Shown in pieces: positions 46,701-59,800 of a DNA stretch of 64,000 nt (position 1 is its first letter; each line of letters begins with the position of its first letter). Origin of the DNA: Sorghum bicolor (lineage: Eukaryota; Streptophyta; Magnoliopsida; Poales; Poaceae); NCBI RefSeq assembly GCF_000003195.3, contig NC_012873.2:50439166-50503165 (forward strand), written 5' to 3'. The notes under the pieces were generated by a model that was not told the DNA's origin, searched no databases, and was given only the letters and a program-made list of their open reading frames with translations. The translations under genes and the position numbers were made by a program.

Positions 46701-48007
46701 TTGAAACTAAACACCATGCAAAATTTTTTGGCAAAAATGTGGTTCCTCTCCATTTTGGATTTTGGCCTCAAGAGGCCACAAAAACCCAAAAGAGCCTCAA
46801 GAGACCCTCATGAGGGCAATAAATTCTGCATTTTGGATGGAACTAAACATAACCCTAAAAATTTTGACATTTTGCATTCCATCGTTCCAAAGTAGTTGGC
46901 ATTTTGCATTTTTTTGAACTAAACACCCTCTTAGTCATCTCAAGATCTTATATGAGCAAATAAAAGCACAAAGATCGCAATGCAACATGTCAAGACAAAA
47001 GTTGGCACAAGAATGCCCACACTATCCACCAATCACAAGTACGGAACAAAGGAATATTCAGGACATACCACGTTTGCCATGCCACCTTTGAATTTGCTCC
47101 AGAGAGATTTCCTCTGCTGCGCCTACAGAGAATTAAAATCAAAGCCAAATATTCAGACAAGGGAGCAGCCATCGCCAACATACAAAAATAAGAAAGGAAT
47201 CGCTCATCAAAACATGATCCCAATATTTATTCAAATTCAACAGTAAATTGTAAAACATGCTATCACAGTCAAGATAAGATGCAAGCACTTAAACTGCTGC
47301 AAGATCGTTGTTAGTACTCGAAAAACAGAAAGACAAAATTTCCCCACGGATTCTGCATCTGCAGTAGGATGCCGCACAATTTCTTGCTTCCAGTACCCTA
47401 AATCGTCCCCGATAACACACAAGAACGATAGGAATCCAACTCCCAAATCACAAGAAAGCAGTTTCGACTCAAGAATGCGGTCCAAAGATCCAAGAAACCT
47501 TACCAGTTGCCACTGTTGCATTTCCATGTCCTCCGCCAGGGCCCATTGCTGCTCCAGCGACAAGTTGTCGAGCCCCGACTTCACATCCATAGGCCTTGTC
47601 ACCTTCGGCACCTCCATCGTCGCCACCACTAGTGGCTTCTTCCACGACACCCCCAACCTCCTGTCGCCGTCCGGTAGCGTGTTGGCGGAGCTCGACTCTC
47701 CGGCTCCCTTGTCGAGGACGATGTCGGACGATGCCGGGGAGTTGGTGCCCTCGGAGCGCGTCGGGGAAGGCAGCGGGGATGGAGCCAAGACCCCCTTCCC
47801 CTTCCGTGCGGCGGCGGCAGCAGAGGGGCTCCCGCCTTGGGCTCGCGAGGGACCATGGGACCGTTCTTGGGAACCGTCGGAGGGCGGAGCGGTTGGAAGC
47901 GCCTCCGCAGCGGCGGCGGCGGCGCCGGCGTTGGACTCATCGCGGTGCCTATCGCCCGGTTCTTGGATTCGGATGCCGCCTCGGGCCCTTCCTGGACCGG
48001 AGGCCAT
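43722..48007 (-). CDS. Otubain-like OTU-family deubiquitinase, copy 2
   Basis: Exons in transcript order: 48007-47504, 47122-47069, a small exon near 46431-46397, 46206-46129, 45816-45646, 45566-45447, 44797-44721, 44630-44575, 44491-44388, 44267-43722. All except the small one join in frame with GT-AG ends, giving about 570-580 residues. The N-terminus is Ala/Ser/Pro-rich, then LEQQWALAEDMEMQQWQL and KSLWSKFKGGMAN. The core has ERIGRQMYNSNPDS, HGDGECFYRSFIFSY with Asp and Cys (about residues 256-270), VQMTALVTALGVPLRVEY and LYTNIHYDIIYPH with the catalytic His. As in copy 1, Glu replaces the Asn before Cys. The tail has three 15-residue SSQQIAQRDSCSGE-like repeats. The small exon (IDGLREIDK) fits the family but its entry phase does not match the obvious donor, so that junction is unsure. 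An intron carries a Tourist-like MITE. Confidence 0.82.
43810..43945 (-). repeat. 45-bp coding repeat in the tail of otubain-like copy 2
   Basis: CTATCTCTCTGGGCAATTTG recurs at 43861 and 43906 (period 45), with a third diverged unit to the left (CTTCTGGGCAATATTTTGAC). They encode SSQQIAQRDSCSG-type units in frame. Copy 1 has weaker versions (SNQQIDQVEGSTSTGE). Confidence 0.85.
46634..46930. mobile_element. Tourist-like MITE in an intron of otubain-like copy 2
   Basis: Terminal repeats GGGGGTGTTTAGTTC and GAACTAAACACCCTC are flanked by TTA on both sides (46631-46633, 46931-46933). Internal words CATTTTGCAT/ATGCAAAAT recur. Copy 1 has no element at the corresponding place, so it inserted after the duplication or was lost there. 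Confidence 0.88.
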
Positions 48008-48140
48008 CCTGGCGGGAAAAGCCTCCCTGATGGGAAGGGGATCGGCGGGGATTGATTCGCGAATTCTGAGAGAACACGAGGGGGCGGAGGAGAAAAGCTC
48101 CGAGGGTGTCGTTGTTAGATATGGAAGGATGGGAGAGGCT

Positions 48141-48147
48141 ATTTATG
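48141..48147 (-). promoter_or_regulatory. TATA-like element of otubain-like copy 2
   Basis: The minus strand reads CATAAAT about 135 bases before the start codon at 48007. The position is conserved with the stronger TATAAATA of copy 1. Confidence 0.4.
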
Positions 48148-48459
48148 AAAAATGTTGGGGGACTTGGGACCTTGGTGGAGGGGGAGATGAGACAGGGGGG
48201 TTTATGGTTTTTGATTTTTGATTTTTGATGGGTTTTCTTGTTTTTTTTTGGATAAACGATAGGTTGGTAATTGCTCGTCGGATAGTCTTGTGCTTGTTGG
48301 CATACGAGATGTTTGGGCTGAATTGTAGTGTACGTGACCTTTTTTTTTCTTTGCTATATTCATATATTACAAAGAAGCTTTGATGATGCAATGGTTTTTG
48401 GCTGAATAATCAAACCCTGGTTTTCAAACTAGACAATTTTATCATGATCTTAACATGTA

Positions 48460-48687
48460 CTTCCTCGGGCCCAAAATAATTATTGTTCTCATTTCCCAAA
48501 AATAATTTTAACTAATTATATTAAAACATATTAATATTATGTCACATAGTATTATTAAAAAGATCTTTGCATCTAGTTTTTTTAACAAATCTATTTCGAG
48601 ATACAAATATTGTACGTACTTTATACAAATCGAGTCAAACTTGCGGCACAAAAACTAAAAACAACAGTTAATTTGGGACGGAGGGAG
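48460..48687. mobile_element. Stowaway-like MITE
   Basis: The right end GGGACGGAGGGAG is followed by TA, and the left end CTTCCTCGGGCCC is preceded by TA. This is the common grass CTCCCTCCGTCC family with a mutated left terminus. The inside is AT-rich without a frame. Confidence 0.8.
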
Positions 48688-49089
48688 TATAAGCGTAGCT
48701 TAGAAGAAAAAAGCGAAGCCACTGCACCACAATACCAATATAGTCGCTATAAGCAGAGGCGAAGCCTATTAGAGGCGAAACTAGGCTCACACCCCTTGAT
48801 ATGTGCAATTCCATTGAGCTGAGCTGTTGCGTATGTGTGATGGTTGTTGTTATTAGACTGTTGAAGAAGATGAGCAGACATCAGAGTCCATAGATGTAAT
48901 GTTGAAGAGATATTACTAAATAGGCTATGCCTTATGTACCCTAGTAGTATTCTCAAGGCCCGCGTAGTAACCGGAAATGCCCTCTATTTTGGTGCCACGC
49001 TCCACCCCTACCTACAAGTACTAATTGGTATGAATGAAATCAAAATTGTCATTTGAGTCATGACTATATAGCAAAGCTACGATAACTTA

Positions 49090-49328
49090 GGCTTTGTTTA
49101 GTTCACCTCAAAATCTAAAAACTTTTCAATATTCTTTATCACATCGAATCTTGCGGCATATGCATAAAACATTAAATATAGATAAAAATAACTAATTTTA
49201 CAGTTTGTTTATAATTTACGAGACGAATCTTTTGAGCCTAGTTAGTCTATGGTTGGACAATAATTGCTAAATACAAACAAAAGTATTACAGTATCAAAAT
49301 CCAAAAATATTTTGGATCTAAACCAACT
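49090..49328. mobile_element. Tourist-like MITE with degraded right end
   Basis: The left end GGCTTTGTTTAGTTCACC follows TTA. The internal blocks ACATCGAATCTTGCGGCA and GAGACGAATCTTTTGAGCC match the 19034 family in the opposite direction. The right end reads GGATCTAAACCAAC. Confidence 0.75.
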
Positions 49329-50099
49329 ACATGTTCCTATCATTCATTCTAGTGCTCGCCTCCCCTCCTACATTTTTTCAACAAAAAATTATACCCATGG
49401 ATGATTCCCATATTTTTTGTTTCCTTGCAACTTGCATGACGTAACTTATGTGACCCAATATTATTTCAAACAAGTACGTACAATGGTCTACATGGCACCA
49501 AGTCTCTTCTCATCTTCTCATCGCAATAAGGAAACAAGCAAGCTGACCTGGAAATCTCCTTCCATATTTGTCCTCACAACAAGAACGAAACAAGCAATAT
49601 GTCCAACGTACAACAAGGAAACAAGCAATTGCATTAGCTAATTATCGTTTTCATATTTTTTGTAATGTCTTCTTTCGTCAATGGCATACACAAGCAATTT
49701 GGTGTCTAATCTCTCACCATGGACATACTCATCAATTGCATTTCCTAGAAATAACAGACACCAACCCTAAGCGGTTTGTATTGCACATAATCCATCATAG
49801 ACTACTTCATCTACTACGTTGCCCACAAGCAGGCATCATCATCTGGCGCTAGAGTCCACATCATCATCTACCACTAAAGTCCTTTGCTCACTTGATCGTC
49901 AAGGCAACAGATATCTCCATAAAAATCTCCCTTGTTCAACCGTTACACATGCATAACAGGTCCTGGTGATGCAAGAATAGAAATAACACCAAAGACCGGC
50001 AATAAAACAAAGTAAAAAGGACTTAGTACGCACAAGATGCACTCATCAGATTATCTAGTGACTAATGAAACAAACATGTGGTATAACCATGCGTGAGGT
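49329..50099. other. Intergenic stretch, nothing recognised
   Basis: AT-rich sequence with repeated words such as AACAAGCAA but no clear gene, repeat pair or transposon end. Confidence 0.5.
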
Positions 50100-50374
50100 C
50101 TAGCGAGACCCCGTGCAAAGGCATTGTTGAAGTACATATGATGGATAATCCGTCTAGAAGAAAAATGAAGCATCTAACAATTGAAGAATAGAAACATCCA
50201 AGGGAATATTCCACACCAGAATATGTGCTAAAGCACTCGGTGAGGTGAAGTAAGAAGGCTACCAGTGACCAGAGGCTTGGACACTATGTGACATTTGTGC
50301 AATGGTGTGCGTTGGATGACCCAACGGATGCACACAATAGTAGATCATCTTATGCATATAAGATATAAGGTGGC

Positions 50375-50583
50375 CAGGAAAGATTGAGTGCACTAGACAG
50401 TCCAATTGAAGAAAAAAGACAATAATATCGGGCCACTCGGTGGTTGGAAAATTGCGGCTAGTTCAATGACTAATAGCCAGGAAAAACCGAATGCACTGGA
50501 CGGTCCAACTGAAGAAAAAAGACAATAATATCGGGCCACTCGGTGGTTGGAAAATTGCGACTAGTTCAATGACTAATAGCATT
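50375..50583. repeat. 103-bp tandem duplication
   Basis: GACAATAATATCGGGCCACT occurs at 50418 and 50521. The two units are nearly identical (GTTCAATGACTAATAGC closes each) and differ by a few substitutions. Confidence 0.85.
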
Positions 50584-50883
50584 GCATGATCCGACAATGA
50601 ATATTTTGAAGGCAATGGATCATCTAGTGTTTACACTTTTGTAGCAAACTTTTTCAAGTACTAGTTAAGGGTGATATGGCTATAAATATATATGAGTTTG
50701 CTTTACTTGTTTGAGGTTTGAGTGTGCTAGGGTGCCCTAAGACTGTTACAGACTAGAGCAAATATTTCTACAATCAATTTACCCTCTTAAGTGATTTAAA
50801 TCCCATCAAAGGTTAGGATAAATGCTATAGTGCATCCTTATGAGAGGTTTAGGGTTTAGAACTTGAGAGCTTTGAGTGATTGG

Positions 50884-51292
50884 TGTGGGGGTATAAACCC
50901 CTATACCCTCATAGTCCTATATGGGCCGCACCATCAGAGGTGGCTCGGCCCACAGGATGAAGACGTGCGGCGCACGACTGGTCGGCGTGCACCACAAGAC
51001 TACAAGATATTGTACTAAATAGGATAGTTTACTTGTAACTCTGTCCCTTCACGATATATAAGAAGGGGCAGGGGTCCCCTAGAGGACAAGTCAGACACGA
51101 TTATTCTCTCAACACAATCCAATACAATCAGACGCAGGACGTAGGTATTACGCCCACACGGCGGCCGAACCTGGATAAAAACCTTGTCTGTGTCTTGCGT
51201 CACCATCAAGTTCGTAGCTTGCGCACCGTCTACCGATAAACTACTACCGTGGGTATACCCCAAGGTAGACTGCCGACCAGCTTTCGTCGACA
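50884..51292 (+). repeat. Solo LTR of a Gypsy-type element (409 bp)
   Basis: It runs from TGTGGGGGTATAAACCCC to CTTTCGTCGACA and is flanked by the 5-bp target duplication ATTGG (50879-50883, 51293-51297). A TATA-like GATATATAAGAAGG lies at about 51053. No internal domain is present, so it arose by recombination between two LTRs. Orientation is assigned from the TATA and the familiar end sequence. Confidence 0.88.
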
Positions 51293-51759
51293 ATTGGGTT
51301 GTGTTGCCCTTGTAAATTGGTGATCTGGATCACTTGAAGTCATTGTGAGCCTCTTGTAGAAGGCATGGTGAGCTTCAAGCTGACAACCCTACATACTTGT
51401 GTGGAATGAAGTCATGTTAGTGTGGGGGACAAGGAGACCCCCCTATGTGGAGAAACTATGTAGTGAACACAACTCAAGGAGAATGGAAGAGTCGTGTGGT
51501 CACAATGGGGACATTCTTGGAAGTTTGGACTTGTACACTAGCTATGTACATAGGGGCTACGTGGAAAGAACGAAGATGGGTTTCCCATCCCCTTTTTGCC
51601 ATCCTCGATGGGGGCAATTTCTCCTTATTAAGATACCGTGGAGGTAAAGTTGTCTCATCCTCATCCCCAATAGTGGAATTCCCCACTAGGAAATAAGGAA
51701 CAGGGTCCATTGACATCTCTACGCGTGGTAGTAGTGACTAGTGAGACTATGTGACTCGC

Positions 51760-54172
51760 TGAAGGGCCGAGATGGCGAACTAGAGGGGGTGAATAGTCCT
51801 TTCTAAAACTTTATGGCGCCAGTTAACCGAAACAAATGCGGAATTAAAACTATCAGTCTAACCAAGACTGCACCCTTTTATCTAAGTTCTCTAGCACCTT
51901 GTAAAAGATCCTAACACAAGCAAACAAGATGCTACCTTAGCAAGAGCTCACCTAACCAATTCTAGGAGCAAGGTCACACAAACCTATGCCACTGGTACTT
52001 TACAAACCGAGGAGCTCCTACACAACTAGTAAATTAAAGTACAAAGCTCCTAAGATCACTAGTAATGCTCAATAACAAGGCAACCAATGCCAAATTAGAG
52101 AGCGCAAATTACTTAGCTACACAAACTAAGCAATGTGACTAAAAAGGTTACACAAACCAAATTAGTCACGCAAGGGGAACTATTTCTAGCTACACAAGCT
52201 AACTATTACAGGAGCAATTACACAAGCACAAGTATAAGAATGTAAATACAAGCTTGTGTTAGGGACTTGCAAACCATCAGGAAGAACAATGTTGACACGA
52301 TGATTTTCTCCCAAGGTTCACTTGGTTGCCATCAAGCTACGTCCCCATTGAGATAAGCTCCAAGGTTGCCGTCAGTCCTCTTGCTAGTGGTGACCTGCAA
52401 GGCACACTCTCCCACATGGAGTGCTTACCACAAGCTCTAGCACTTGACCCAGCCAGACCACTTGTCGCCCTTCATGTCTCGCTCTACTAGAGTTGCTCTT
52501 CGTGATCCTCACGGGGTGAGCACCATACCCCTCACAATCTCTTCTCCGGAGCACCGCACAATCTTCTTGCGTGCTTCGACAGAGTCACAAGCCACCAAGC
52601 CATCTAGGAGGTGGTAACCTCCAAGAGTAACAAGCACCACCAGCTTGCAACATGAACACCTAGTGCCACTTGATGCAATCTCTCACTGCAACGCACTAGA
52701 ATCGCTCACTCACACAATCGGATGATCACTATCAAGCATATGTGAGTTAGAGGGCTTCCAAGCACCACCACACAATCCACCAAGGCCTTAGTGTGCTCAA
52801 CCACCAGCCAAAGCTAGCCAATACTGCTGTTTATAGCCCCAAGAGCTGAAATAGTCGTTGCCCCTTCACTGGGCAAAAGTCGTGGGCACCGAACGCGCTG
52901 TAGGGAACCACCAGACGCTCGAACCTAGCATCCAGTGCTCAGACGACAGCCACGTGTCACTAGCCATTTGAACTCGACCATTGTCGCTAACGGCTAACAC
53001 TTGCATGCCCCTGAAGCAGTAGCACCGGACTCTCTGCTGGTCCATACCGGACGCGTCTGGTGCACACCGAATCCGTACGCAGAGAGGGTGCAAAACACGC
53101 GGGGGCACCGGACGCAACCACCACACGCTCTCCTGGGCATCCGATGCTCTATGTTAGAAACACTCACAAAACTTATTGCTGACATCATGCACCACCGGAC
53201 GCACGAACAGTGTCCGCCCTGCGTCCGATGCGTGCGTCCAAAGCGCACTGCTCACTCGCACCAGAAACTAACAATACACCGGACGCGCAGGCTCAGCGTC
53301 CGATGCCTCCGAGGCCAGCATCCGGTGACACTCTCGTGACTTTTCTAAACTTTCCACCGGCGCAATAGAAAATATGCACTTAATTTTCTCAAAAGCGTCG
53401 AATCTCGCCGAGCAAGCTTGGCGGGAGGGAGAGAGAAACTCAAACCCCTCTCTACCCTACGAACTCCTCCTCCTTTGCAAATGTGCTAACACCAATAAGT
53501 GTCCACCACCAATGTGCATGTGTGTTAACATTTTACAAATATTTTCCCAAAGGAGTTAGCCTCTCAACTTGCCACGCCACTCGATCCTAACACGTACGCA
53601 AAGTTAGATCACTAAGTGGCACTAGATGGCCGATATGCAAACAAGTTTGCCCCTTTTGATAGTACGACCATCTATCCTACATTCAGTCATAAAACTTCTC
53701 TACACACCTATGACCGGTGAAATAGAAATGCCCTAGGTTATACCTTTGCCATGTGCATTCTATTCCATCTCCTCCGATGTTGATGCAACACATGCACCAA
53801 CCAATCACCAAATGATATGGCCCACTTCATATCATCACGTGACCGTATTGGTTCATCGATCTTGACCTCACTTGCTCTTCACCGTTGCCTTGGTCTATCG
53901 GCGCCAAGTCTTGCTCAAGCTTCACCGTCACACGCGGTCCCTCGCTTTAAAGCCCTCGACTTGCCCTTCACTCTTGCAACCGGTCCATCGAGCCAAGCCT
54001 CATCTTGATCATCTCCACCTTAGTCATATGACTCCATGTCATGTCTCATATGCAATGAGCTCCTCCATCATCACATAATCACCTGTGGACTAATCTCCGA
54101 TGTATCTCACATAAACACTATTAGTCCACCTAAGTTGTCACTCAATTACCAAAACCAAACAAGGTCCTTTCA
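51760..54172 (-). repeat. Solo LTR of a Copia/Maximus-like element (2413 bp)
   Basis: Ends TGAAGGGCCGAGATGG and CAAGGTCCTTTCA are flanked by the 5-bp target duplication CTCGC (51755-51759, 54173-54177). The left end, followed by AGAGGGGGTGAATAG, is the reverse complement of the right end of the LTR at 12991-14527. 52880-53340 holds many CACCGGACGC/GCGTCCGATG words. No internal region lies beside it. Confidence 0.88.
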
Positions 54173-54177
54173 CTCGC

Positions 54178-56008
54178 ATACTAGCCTTTGGTTGGTAGAG
54201 GCCTTACATGTAGAATTTAACACTGTGACCAAAAGAGACTTGGTAATTAGTAGCAGAACTTTACTGCGGAGTAGGGGTTGCGACTTGGCAGCCGATACCA
54301 TGAGATACATCATCATGTGTCTAGATGTTTGCCCTCTCTATCCTTAGCTCTTTACTTCTCATGTTTGTAGCTTCTGCACTTTACTTGTGTGATATTTACC
54401 TTCCTAGATTAGATTTAGCTAGGCTAATTAATAGGGTTGACTCTAGGTTGCAAAACTCATTATTAGTGAAGGATAAGTTAGAGCACACTAGGAAAACCTT
54501 AAGTGCACATTTTGATAGAGTAGGTTATTTTTTTAGTGTTGTTTAAATTGAGCCATATGATTTAAGTACAAAATTATACACCCAATTTTTCAATTGTTGG
54601 ATGAGTTCAATTTTCTCATGGCGTCTAGTTTCATTTCTATTTTTTTCCCATACGAACTCTATTGAAATGAAATTTGACTTTTTTGTTCCTTGCTATATAC
54701 CCAAGCTCCCTAGACCATTTGTTTACCAAGAATGCACCATCATGCACACTAAAAAATTTGGTCGAGCTTCTCACATTCATATAATTATTGACGATATGCC
54801 TAACTCTTGAAAGGTCTTCAATTGTCAGTCCTCACTTGCAATACTTCACTCTCTTTTTAGATCTATGCCCTTGTCCTCTACTATTTTGTTTGACTCTTGA
54901 TTGATATTCATCTTCAATCTTGAGTTCTTGATTGTATTGTCATTAACTCTTGAGGTTGTCTTCACCTTTACGCATTGTGGCTTAATGTTACACTTAATTC
55001 TTGAGACCATATGTTAGCCACACATGCTAGCTTGTCATTAGTTTCTTTTGTCATCATCATGTGAGGACATTTTCATCTTCATGTTTTGTGACCCAACATA
55101 AAACATGTTTCTCCAGAACACACATGATAGTCACACAAACAAAGTTGTCATTAACCACTAAAATCACTTACCCAAGAGGCCTAGAAGCTCACAACCAGAA
55201 CAACCAAAATGCCTCGTACTGCCACAGAGACCGGCACAACATGAGACGAATCTTGTAGTAACACAATTCTGACCAATTATGGTCAATTCAAGGCATTTTG
55301 GGACTCCACTAATAATTCAAGGCATTTTACGACTCCATCAATATTGGTAGCACCACCTCAATGCTTGTAGACTTTCTTGTATCACATACTCCTTTGGGAA
55401 CCACTAACACCTATGCCTGCATACGCGTGGAGCCACATGCAATGGGTAAGGTCATACATGAAAGTTTTATTCTTTTCCTTAGTTTCCCCCCTTTGAATGA
55501 AAAAGGAAGCCGATGTCTTTAGCTTAATCCACCGCACATCCCTCAAGTACATGTATGGGCTCTTTTGCCCATCTAACATAGTCATATAGTCGACTTTACC
55601 AGCTTATTAAAGTTATGAACTTATGATGTATAAATGCTACTTCATATTAGGTATTGTTTGTGTTATTGTTAACTATAATATTCTATTTATTAATATTATG
55701 ACAATACAATGATGTTGTTGGTACCAAAATGTTTCATCCCAATGAAAAATGATATTAATAAGTTTGACATTAGATTCAAATTATACTTTATTTATTCACG
55801 AAAACCATTTGCATGGCTGCAAACTGTGCACAGTGCACCTGACAGGTAGAGCCTACATGCTCTCTCCCTACTGTCTCTTTGGGAGGGCCACCCCTCGAGC
55901 TGCGCTTCTCCATTCTCAAGGTCACACTAGGTGTCAAGTATCTCAAGTAACAACAAACCGTCTATTAATAAGGGCACTAGAACCAATAGTAGACAGAAAG
56001 CCTAAGAT
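54178..56008. other. Intergenic stretch, nothing recognised
   Basis: AT-rich sequence. 55270-55340 contains a short direct repeat around AATTCAAGGCATTTT. I see no gene and no transposon ends. Confidence 0.5.
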
Positions 56009-56215
56009 GAGGCTAGTCTCAATGCATGTTTCATAAGAGTGTTATGCACATTAAATAGGATGCCACATAAGCAAAATTGCTGACTTGATAGAGTTATTAA
56101 ATAAAGGAGTTTCATCAGATAAGAGAAGAGTTTCATCCCATGAAACTCATGTGACTCGGTTACCTAATTTATAGTCTTGATAACTATACATTGAAACTAT
56201 ACATTAAGACTGACA
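56009..56215. mobile_element. Putative MITE with Mutator-like terminal sequence
   Basis: GAGGCTAGTCTCAATGCATG at the left and CTATACATTAAGACTGACA at the right are roughly complementary. Inner words GAAACTCATG and ATGAAACTC recur. A target duplication was not confirmed. Confidence 0.45.
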
Positions 56216-56852
56216 TGATAACTCTACCACAATCATCATCATAAAGTGACATAACTGCAGAAGTACGGCTCTGCATACACGACATACTTTACTATAAATA
56301 ATATAATTTTAGGTATTAATAAAGTGACTTTGTAACTTTACATATCTAAATATATATACAATTTTAAACTTAGAGATTATTTACCTCTTTATCTTCAACT
56401 ATGTATCCGTTTTGTATTTGAAGTGCATATTAACTTTAAGTTCAACAATATATATAAATAAAATATTAATATTTATGATACCAAATAAATATGATATTAA
56501 AATAAAACATAATAGTGCAAAGGTTAGAGTGAACTAATTTTACTCTTTACGTTACGTCGAGCAAAAGACAAGGCCAGAGTCAAACCTCACTCCTGCCGTC
56601 CAGGGACAAAGCCGTAAATTCCGCCACGTTTCCCTGTGCCGGCCCCCACCCTGTTTCCGCCTTTCTGCGCGCACTGTGCTCCTGGGTCCAAGTCTCCATG
56701 TCGTCTCTACGACTCCCATCCCCACTTGCTGCTGCTCTTTGCTGGCTCTCCTCTGGCTACTTGCGGCAACTCCCATCCCCACGCGCTCGCTCCCATCCGA
56801 TATCTGAGATCTCACCCGCCTCGCCGGCGAGCGGCTGACGGTCCCTCCGGCT

Positions 56853-59800
56853 ATGGGGAACTGCTGCTCCGACGAGGTGAGCCACGCCGGCGCTCACCAC
56901 GTCGGCGCCGCCGCCGCCGCCAAAGCCGCCTCCGCAGCCTCCGCCGCGGCCGACCGCTTCCTCCGCTCCCGTGGCGCCGGCGCGTCCACGCAGATCGAGG
57001 TACGGAGCCTCCCCCCAGCACCCTCAAGGTTCTACCTATCTGCAGCGTTGGGTCAGTGGTACGCGGCGCGGGCGCCAGCAGCCAGCAGCTCGGGCCACCG
57101 GCATTGCGCCCGGCGCTGGCGACGGCTCGCTCCCGCCGCGTGTTGTCCGTTTGCTTGTTTGCGGATCGGTGCTGTCGTTTTGTGGCGTTCGCGGAGGACA
57201 CACCGGGGCAGCGGGGACTAGTTGGTTTGTGATTGGAGCGATGGAATTCTTAGTATCTTCGGTTTATACTACTAGCTATCTGGTCCCCCCGTCACGCTTT
57301 TTAGGCTGCGGATTACCCTTTCTGTGAGGATTCGATGTGTTACCATTTCGTTCACGCGATCTAAAAGTGGCAGCGCGGGAAAATGACCGGTGGGCTTAGG
57401 CTGGGATAGGACACTGTCATGTATTCATGTTACTACGTTATTCCCTCCGTCCTGCTATAAATGGGCTTCTAAGATTCTTTGAAGATTAGTGTTTTTATGA
57501 AATGACATTGGTACCCCTGTCAAAAGTTTTCACAACATACAATAGTTGCACTTTTGAAATAGTGCTAGGTGGTTAAGTCCATTTATTGTGGGGCAAAATT
57601 TAATTGCTAGAACTAGAAGTGCATGGGAGGCAGGACATATATGCTGTGATGATTGGGCACTAGGCTGATTTGACCTTGCTGGCCACTGGTTTGGTGCTTT
57701 TCCAACAATTCTGCTGATTCTGGTCAGTGGCTTTTGTGTTGCCATTGAGCTGTGATTGAAGGTGATTATGATGGTTGAGTCATATGTCTTATGATATCTC
57801 TATTGATTTGATTTTGTGAGTAGCAGGCTTTAAGCTGTAATTAAGCAGTATGACCATAGCAAGTTCTTCACTAATGCTATGTTCCGGGGTATACTTACTT
57901 GGAATTATTTGATTTGGGTACCTGGGCATTTCATATTGCTGTTTTAGTGTTATTTGGTACTGATTCCTAAAGGTTTGCTACTCCAATTTGCTCCATGTGA
58001 GGACTGTGGTCATATATGTGATTTTATGTCATGTGTTACTTTGATTCTGTTGCGTTATCTGTTATTTGTAGTAGTAGAATTTTAGTTTCTGAAATTGATC
58101 GGGCTTGTTTAGTTGTGTAGTATTTTGATTCTGCCAGTATAACATGTTGCAGTTATCTCTCTCAGCATCAAATTTGGGCGATCAAGAATATTTTCCCAAG
58201 GTATACTCCTTGTTGCACCTCTTGCTATTGTTCATTTCCTTGCATCTCCTTCAAAAAGACAAGGAAAAGGACTACTTATTGTGTTAAATTCTGCTTTGTA
58301 TCTTCACTGGAATCTATATATACTGATCTGTCATGTCACTATTGAATGGATTTGTTAGTGCATGTTGGATCATCTTTTTGGTTTAAAAGCCTAAAGTGTT
58401 TAGTTGAGCATTATTAATTTCTAAGACTGCAAAGCATAAAAGGGAAGTAGCAGGCTAATTATAACAGAAACAATAGACTTATCTCATAGTGTACAATGTT
58501 AATCCGCTACTGTAACGTAACACCATTTGAATATGTTATTGGGATTCTGATAAAAAAAATCTGTACGTCATCCAAATGGGGGAGATAGTAAGGCAAATTC
58601 TCAAAGTCTTATCACACAAATTTTCAAAATCTCAGAATCACCTTCATGCTAGATAATCCAGATTTTTAGAATCCCGGATCATCCAAACGGCACCTTAATA
58701 TGCTACATAGATATAGGTTAGTACTGGCAAGAACATTCTTATGATGAAGTCATTTATTTTTAAGGACTCTATGCACGATTTAATTCTGTTTGATTAGCAT
58801 TTGATTATGTCCCAGTAAACTTATAATAGAAACTTGAGAAGCTAGCTCGTGTTTCAGATGATACTTTACCATTTACCATTTTATCAATATCACCAAATTT
58901 TGTGGCATATTCTTAGAGTTGTGTATCATTATGTTAAGAAAAAAGGGGGAAAACCCTTACAAACCCGCAGGCTCTAAACACACTCTAGAGAAGTTAAACC
59001 CTTCCTTTTTCTCTTTTTCCTTCCCTCTTTTTCTTCTCACCACAAAGCTAGACACACTCGCAGTCACAGGCGGGTGCCATGTCCTATACACTCACTTCCT
59101 CACTTGTTCTACCATACACACAACTAGTTACTACCAAAGTCTTCCCTTTTTCTGCTCCCATCTTCTATAGCTTCCTCCTCACATGTACCCTCCTTCTCAA
59201 GCTCCAATTTCATCATGTTTCCAAGGCCTTTATTGAAATTGAAATTCGAAATACGTCATTGAACTGACACTTTGTGTTGGATGGCAACGGGGCAGGTTCG
59301 GATCGGGTGGAGTCTCTGGTCACCCAAAACTGAAACCCGAACTTAAAACCCGAAACCACCCCCGAACACCGATTCGGGTGAAAATCCATCGCCAAAACTG
59401 AAACTCACGGATCCCTGGAATCCGACGGATTAACTGAAACCCGAGAATATATTACAATTAATCAGCAAAGACAACACTACAAAACATGATAGATGATACT
59501 GTCATACTGAGCTTGATAGATGTTACAAAACATTGAAGTACTAGCAGCTAGCCAGAACATAGTTGATAGTCCAGAACATGATACTGTCATACACGACACT
59601 TGAGATTGTTTAAAAAAAGCATCGCTACAAGTTCAGTACAGGTACAGTTCACATAATACAGTCCAAACAAATGACAGAACTTGAACAGGCTGTGTGCGGG
59701 GAAGGTCGGCGAGGTCGCGGACTGCTAGCCTGCTGGATTCGCCGTGTGCTCGCCTCCCTAGTCCCCACAGGCTGCGTGCACCCGGCGGCGTCAGAAGCCA

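Larger units (their letters stand above)
50100..51754 (+). repeat. Probable old, degraded Copia/Maximus-like LTR, interrupted by a solo LTR
   Basis: Weakly similar in style to the LTR at 12991-14527: degraded GTGCACTAGACAGTCCAATT and GAATGCACTGGACGGTCC words correspond to its CACCGGACGCT motifs, followed by text like TTTGAGTGATTG. It contains a 103-bp tandem duplication and is split by a Gypsy-type solo LTR at 50884. Boundaries are not defined. Confidence 0.35.
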
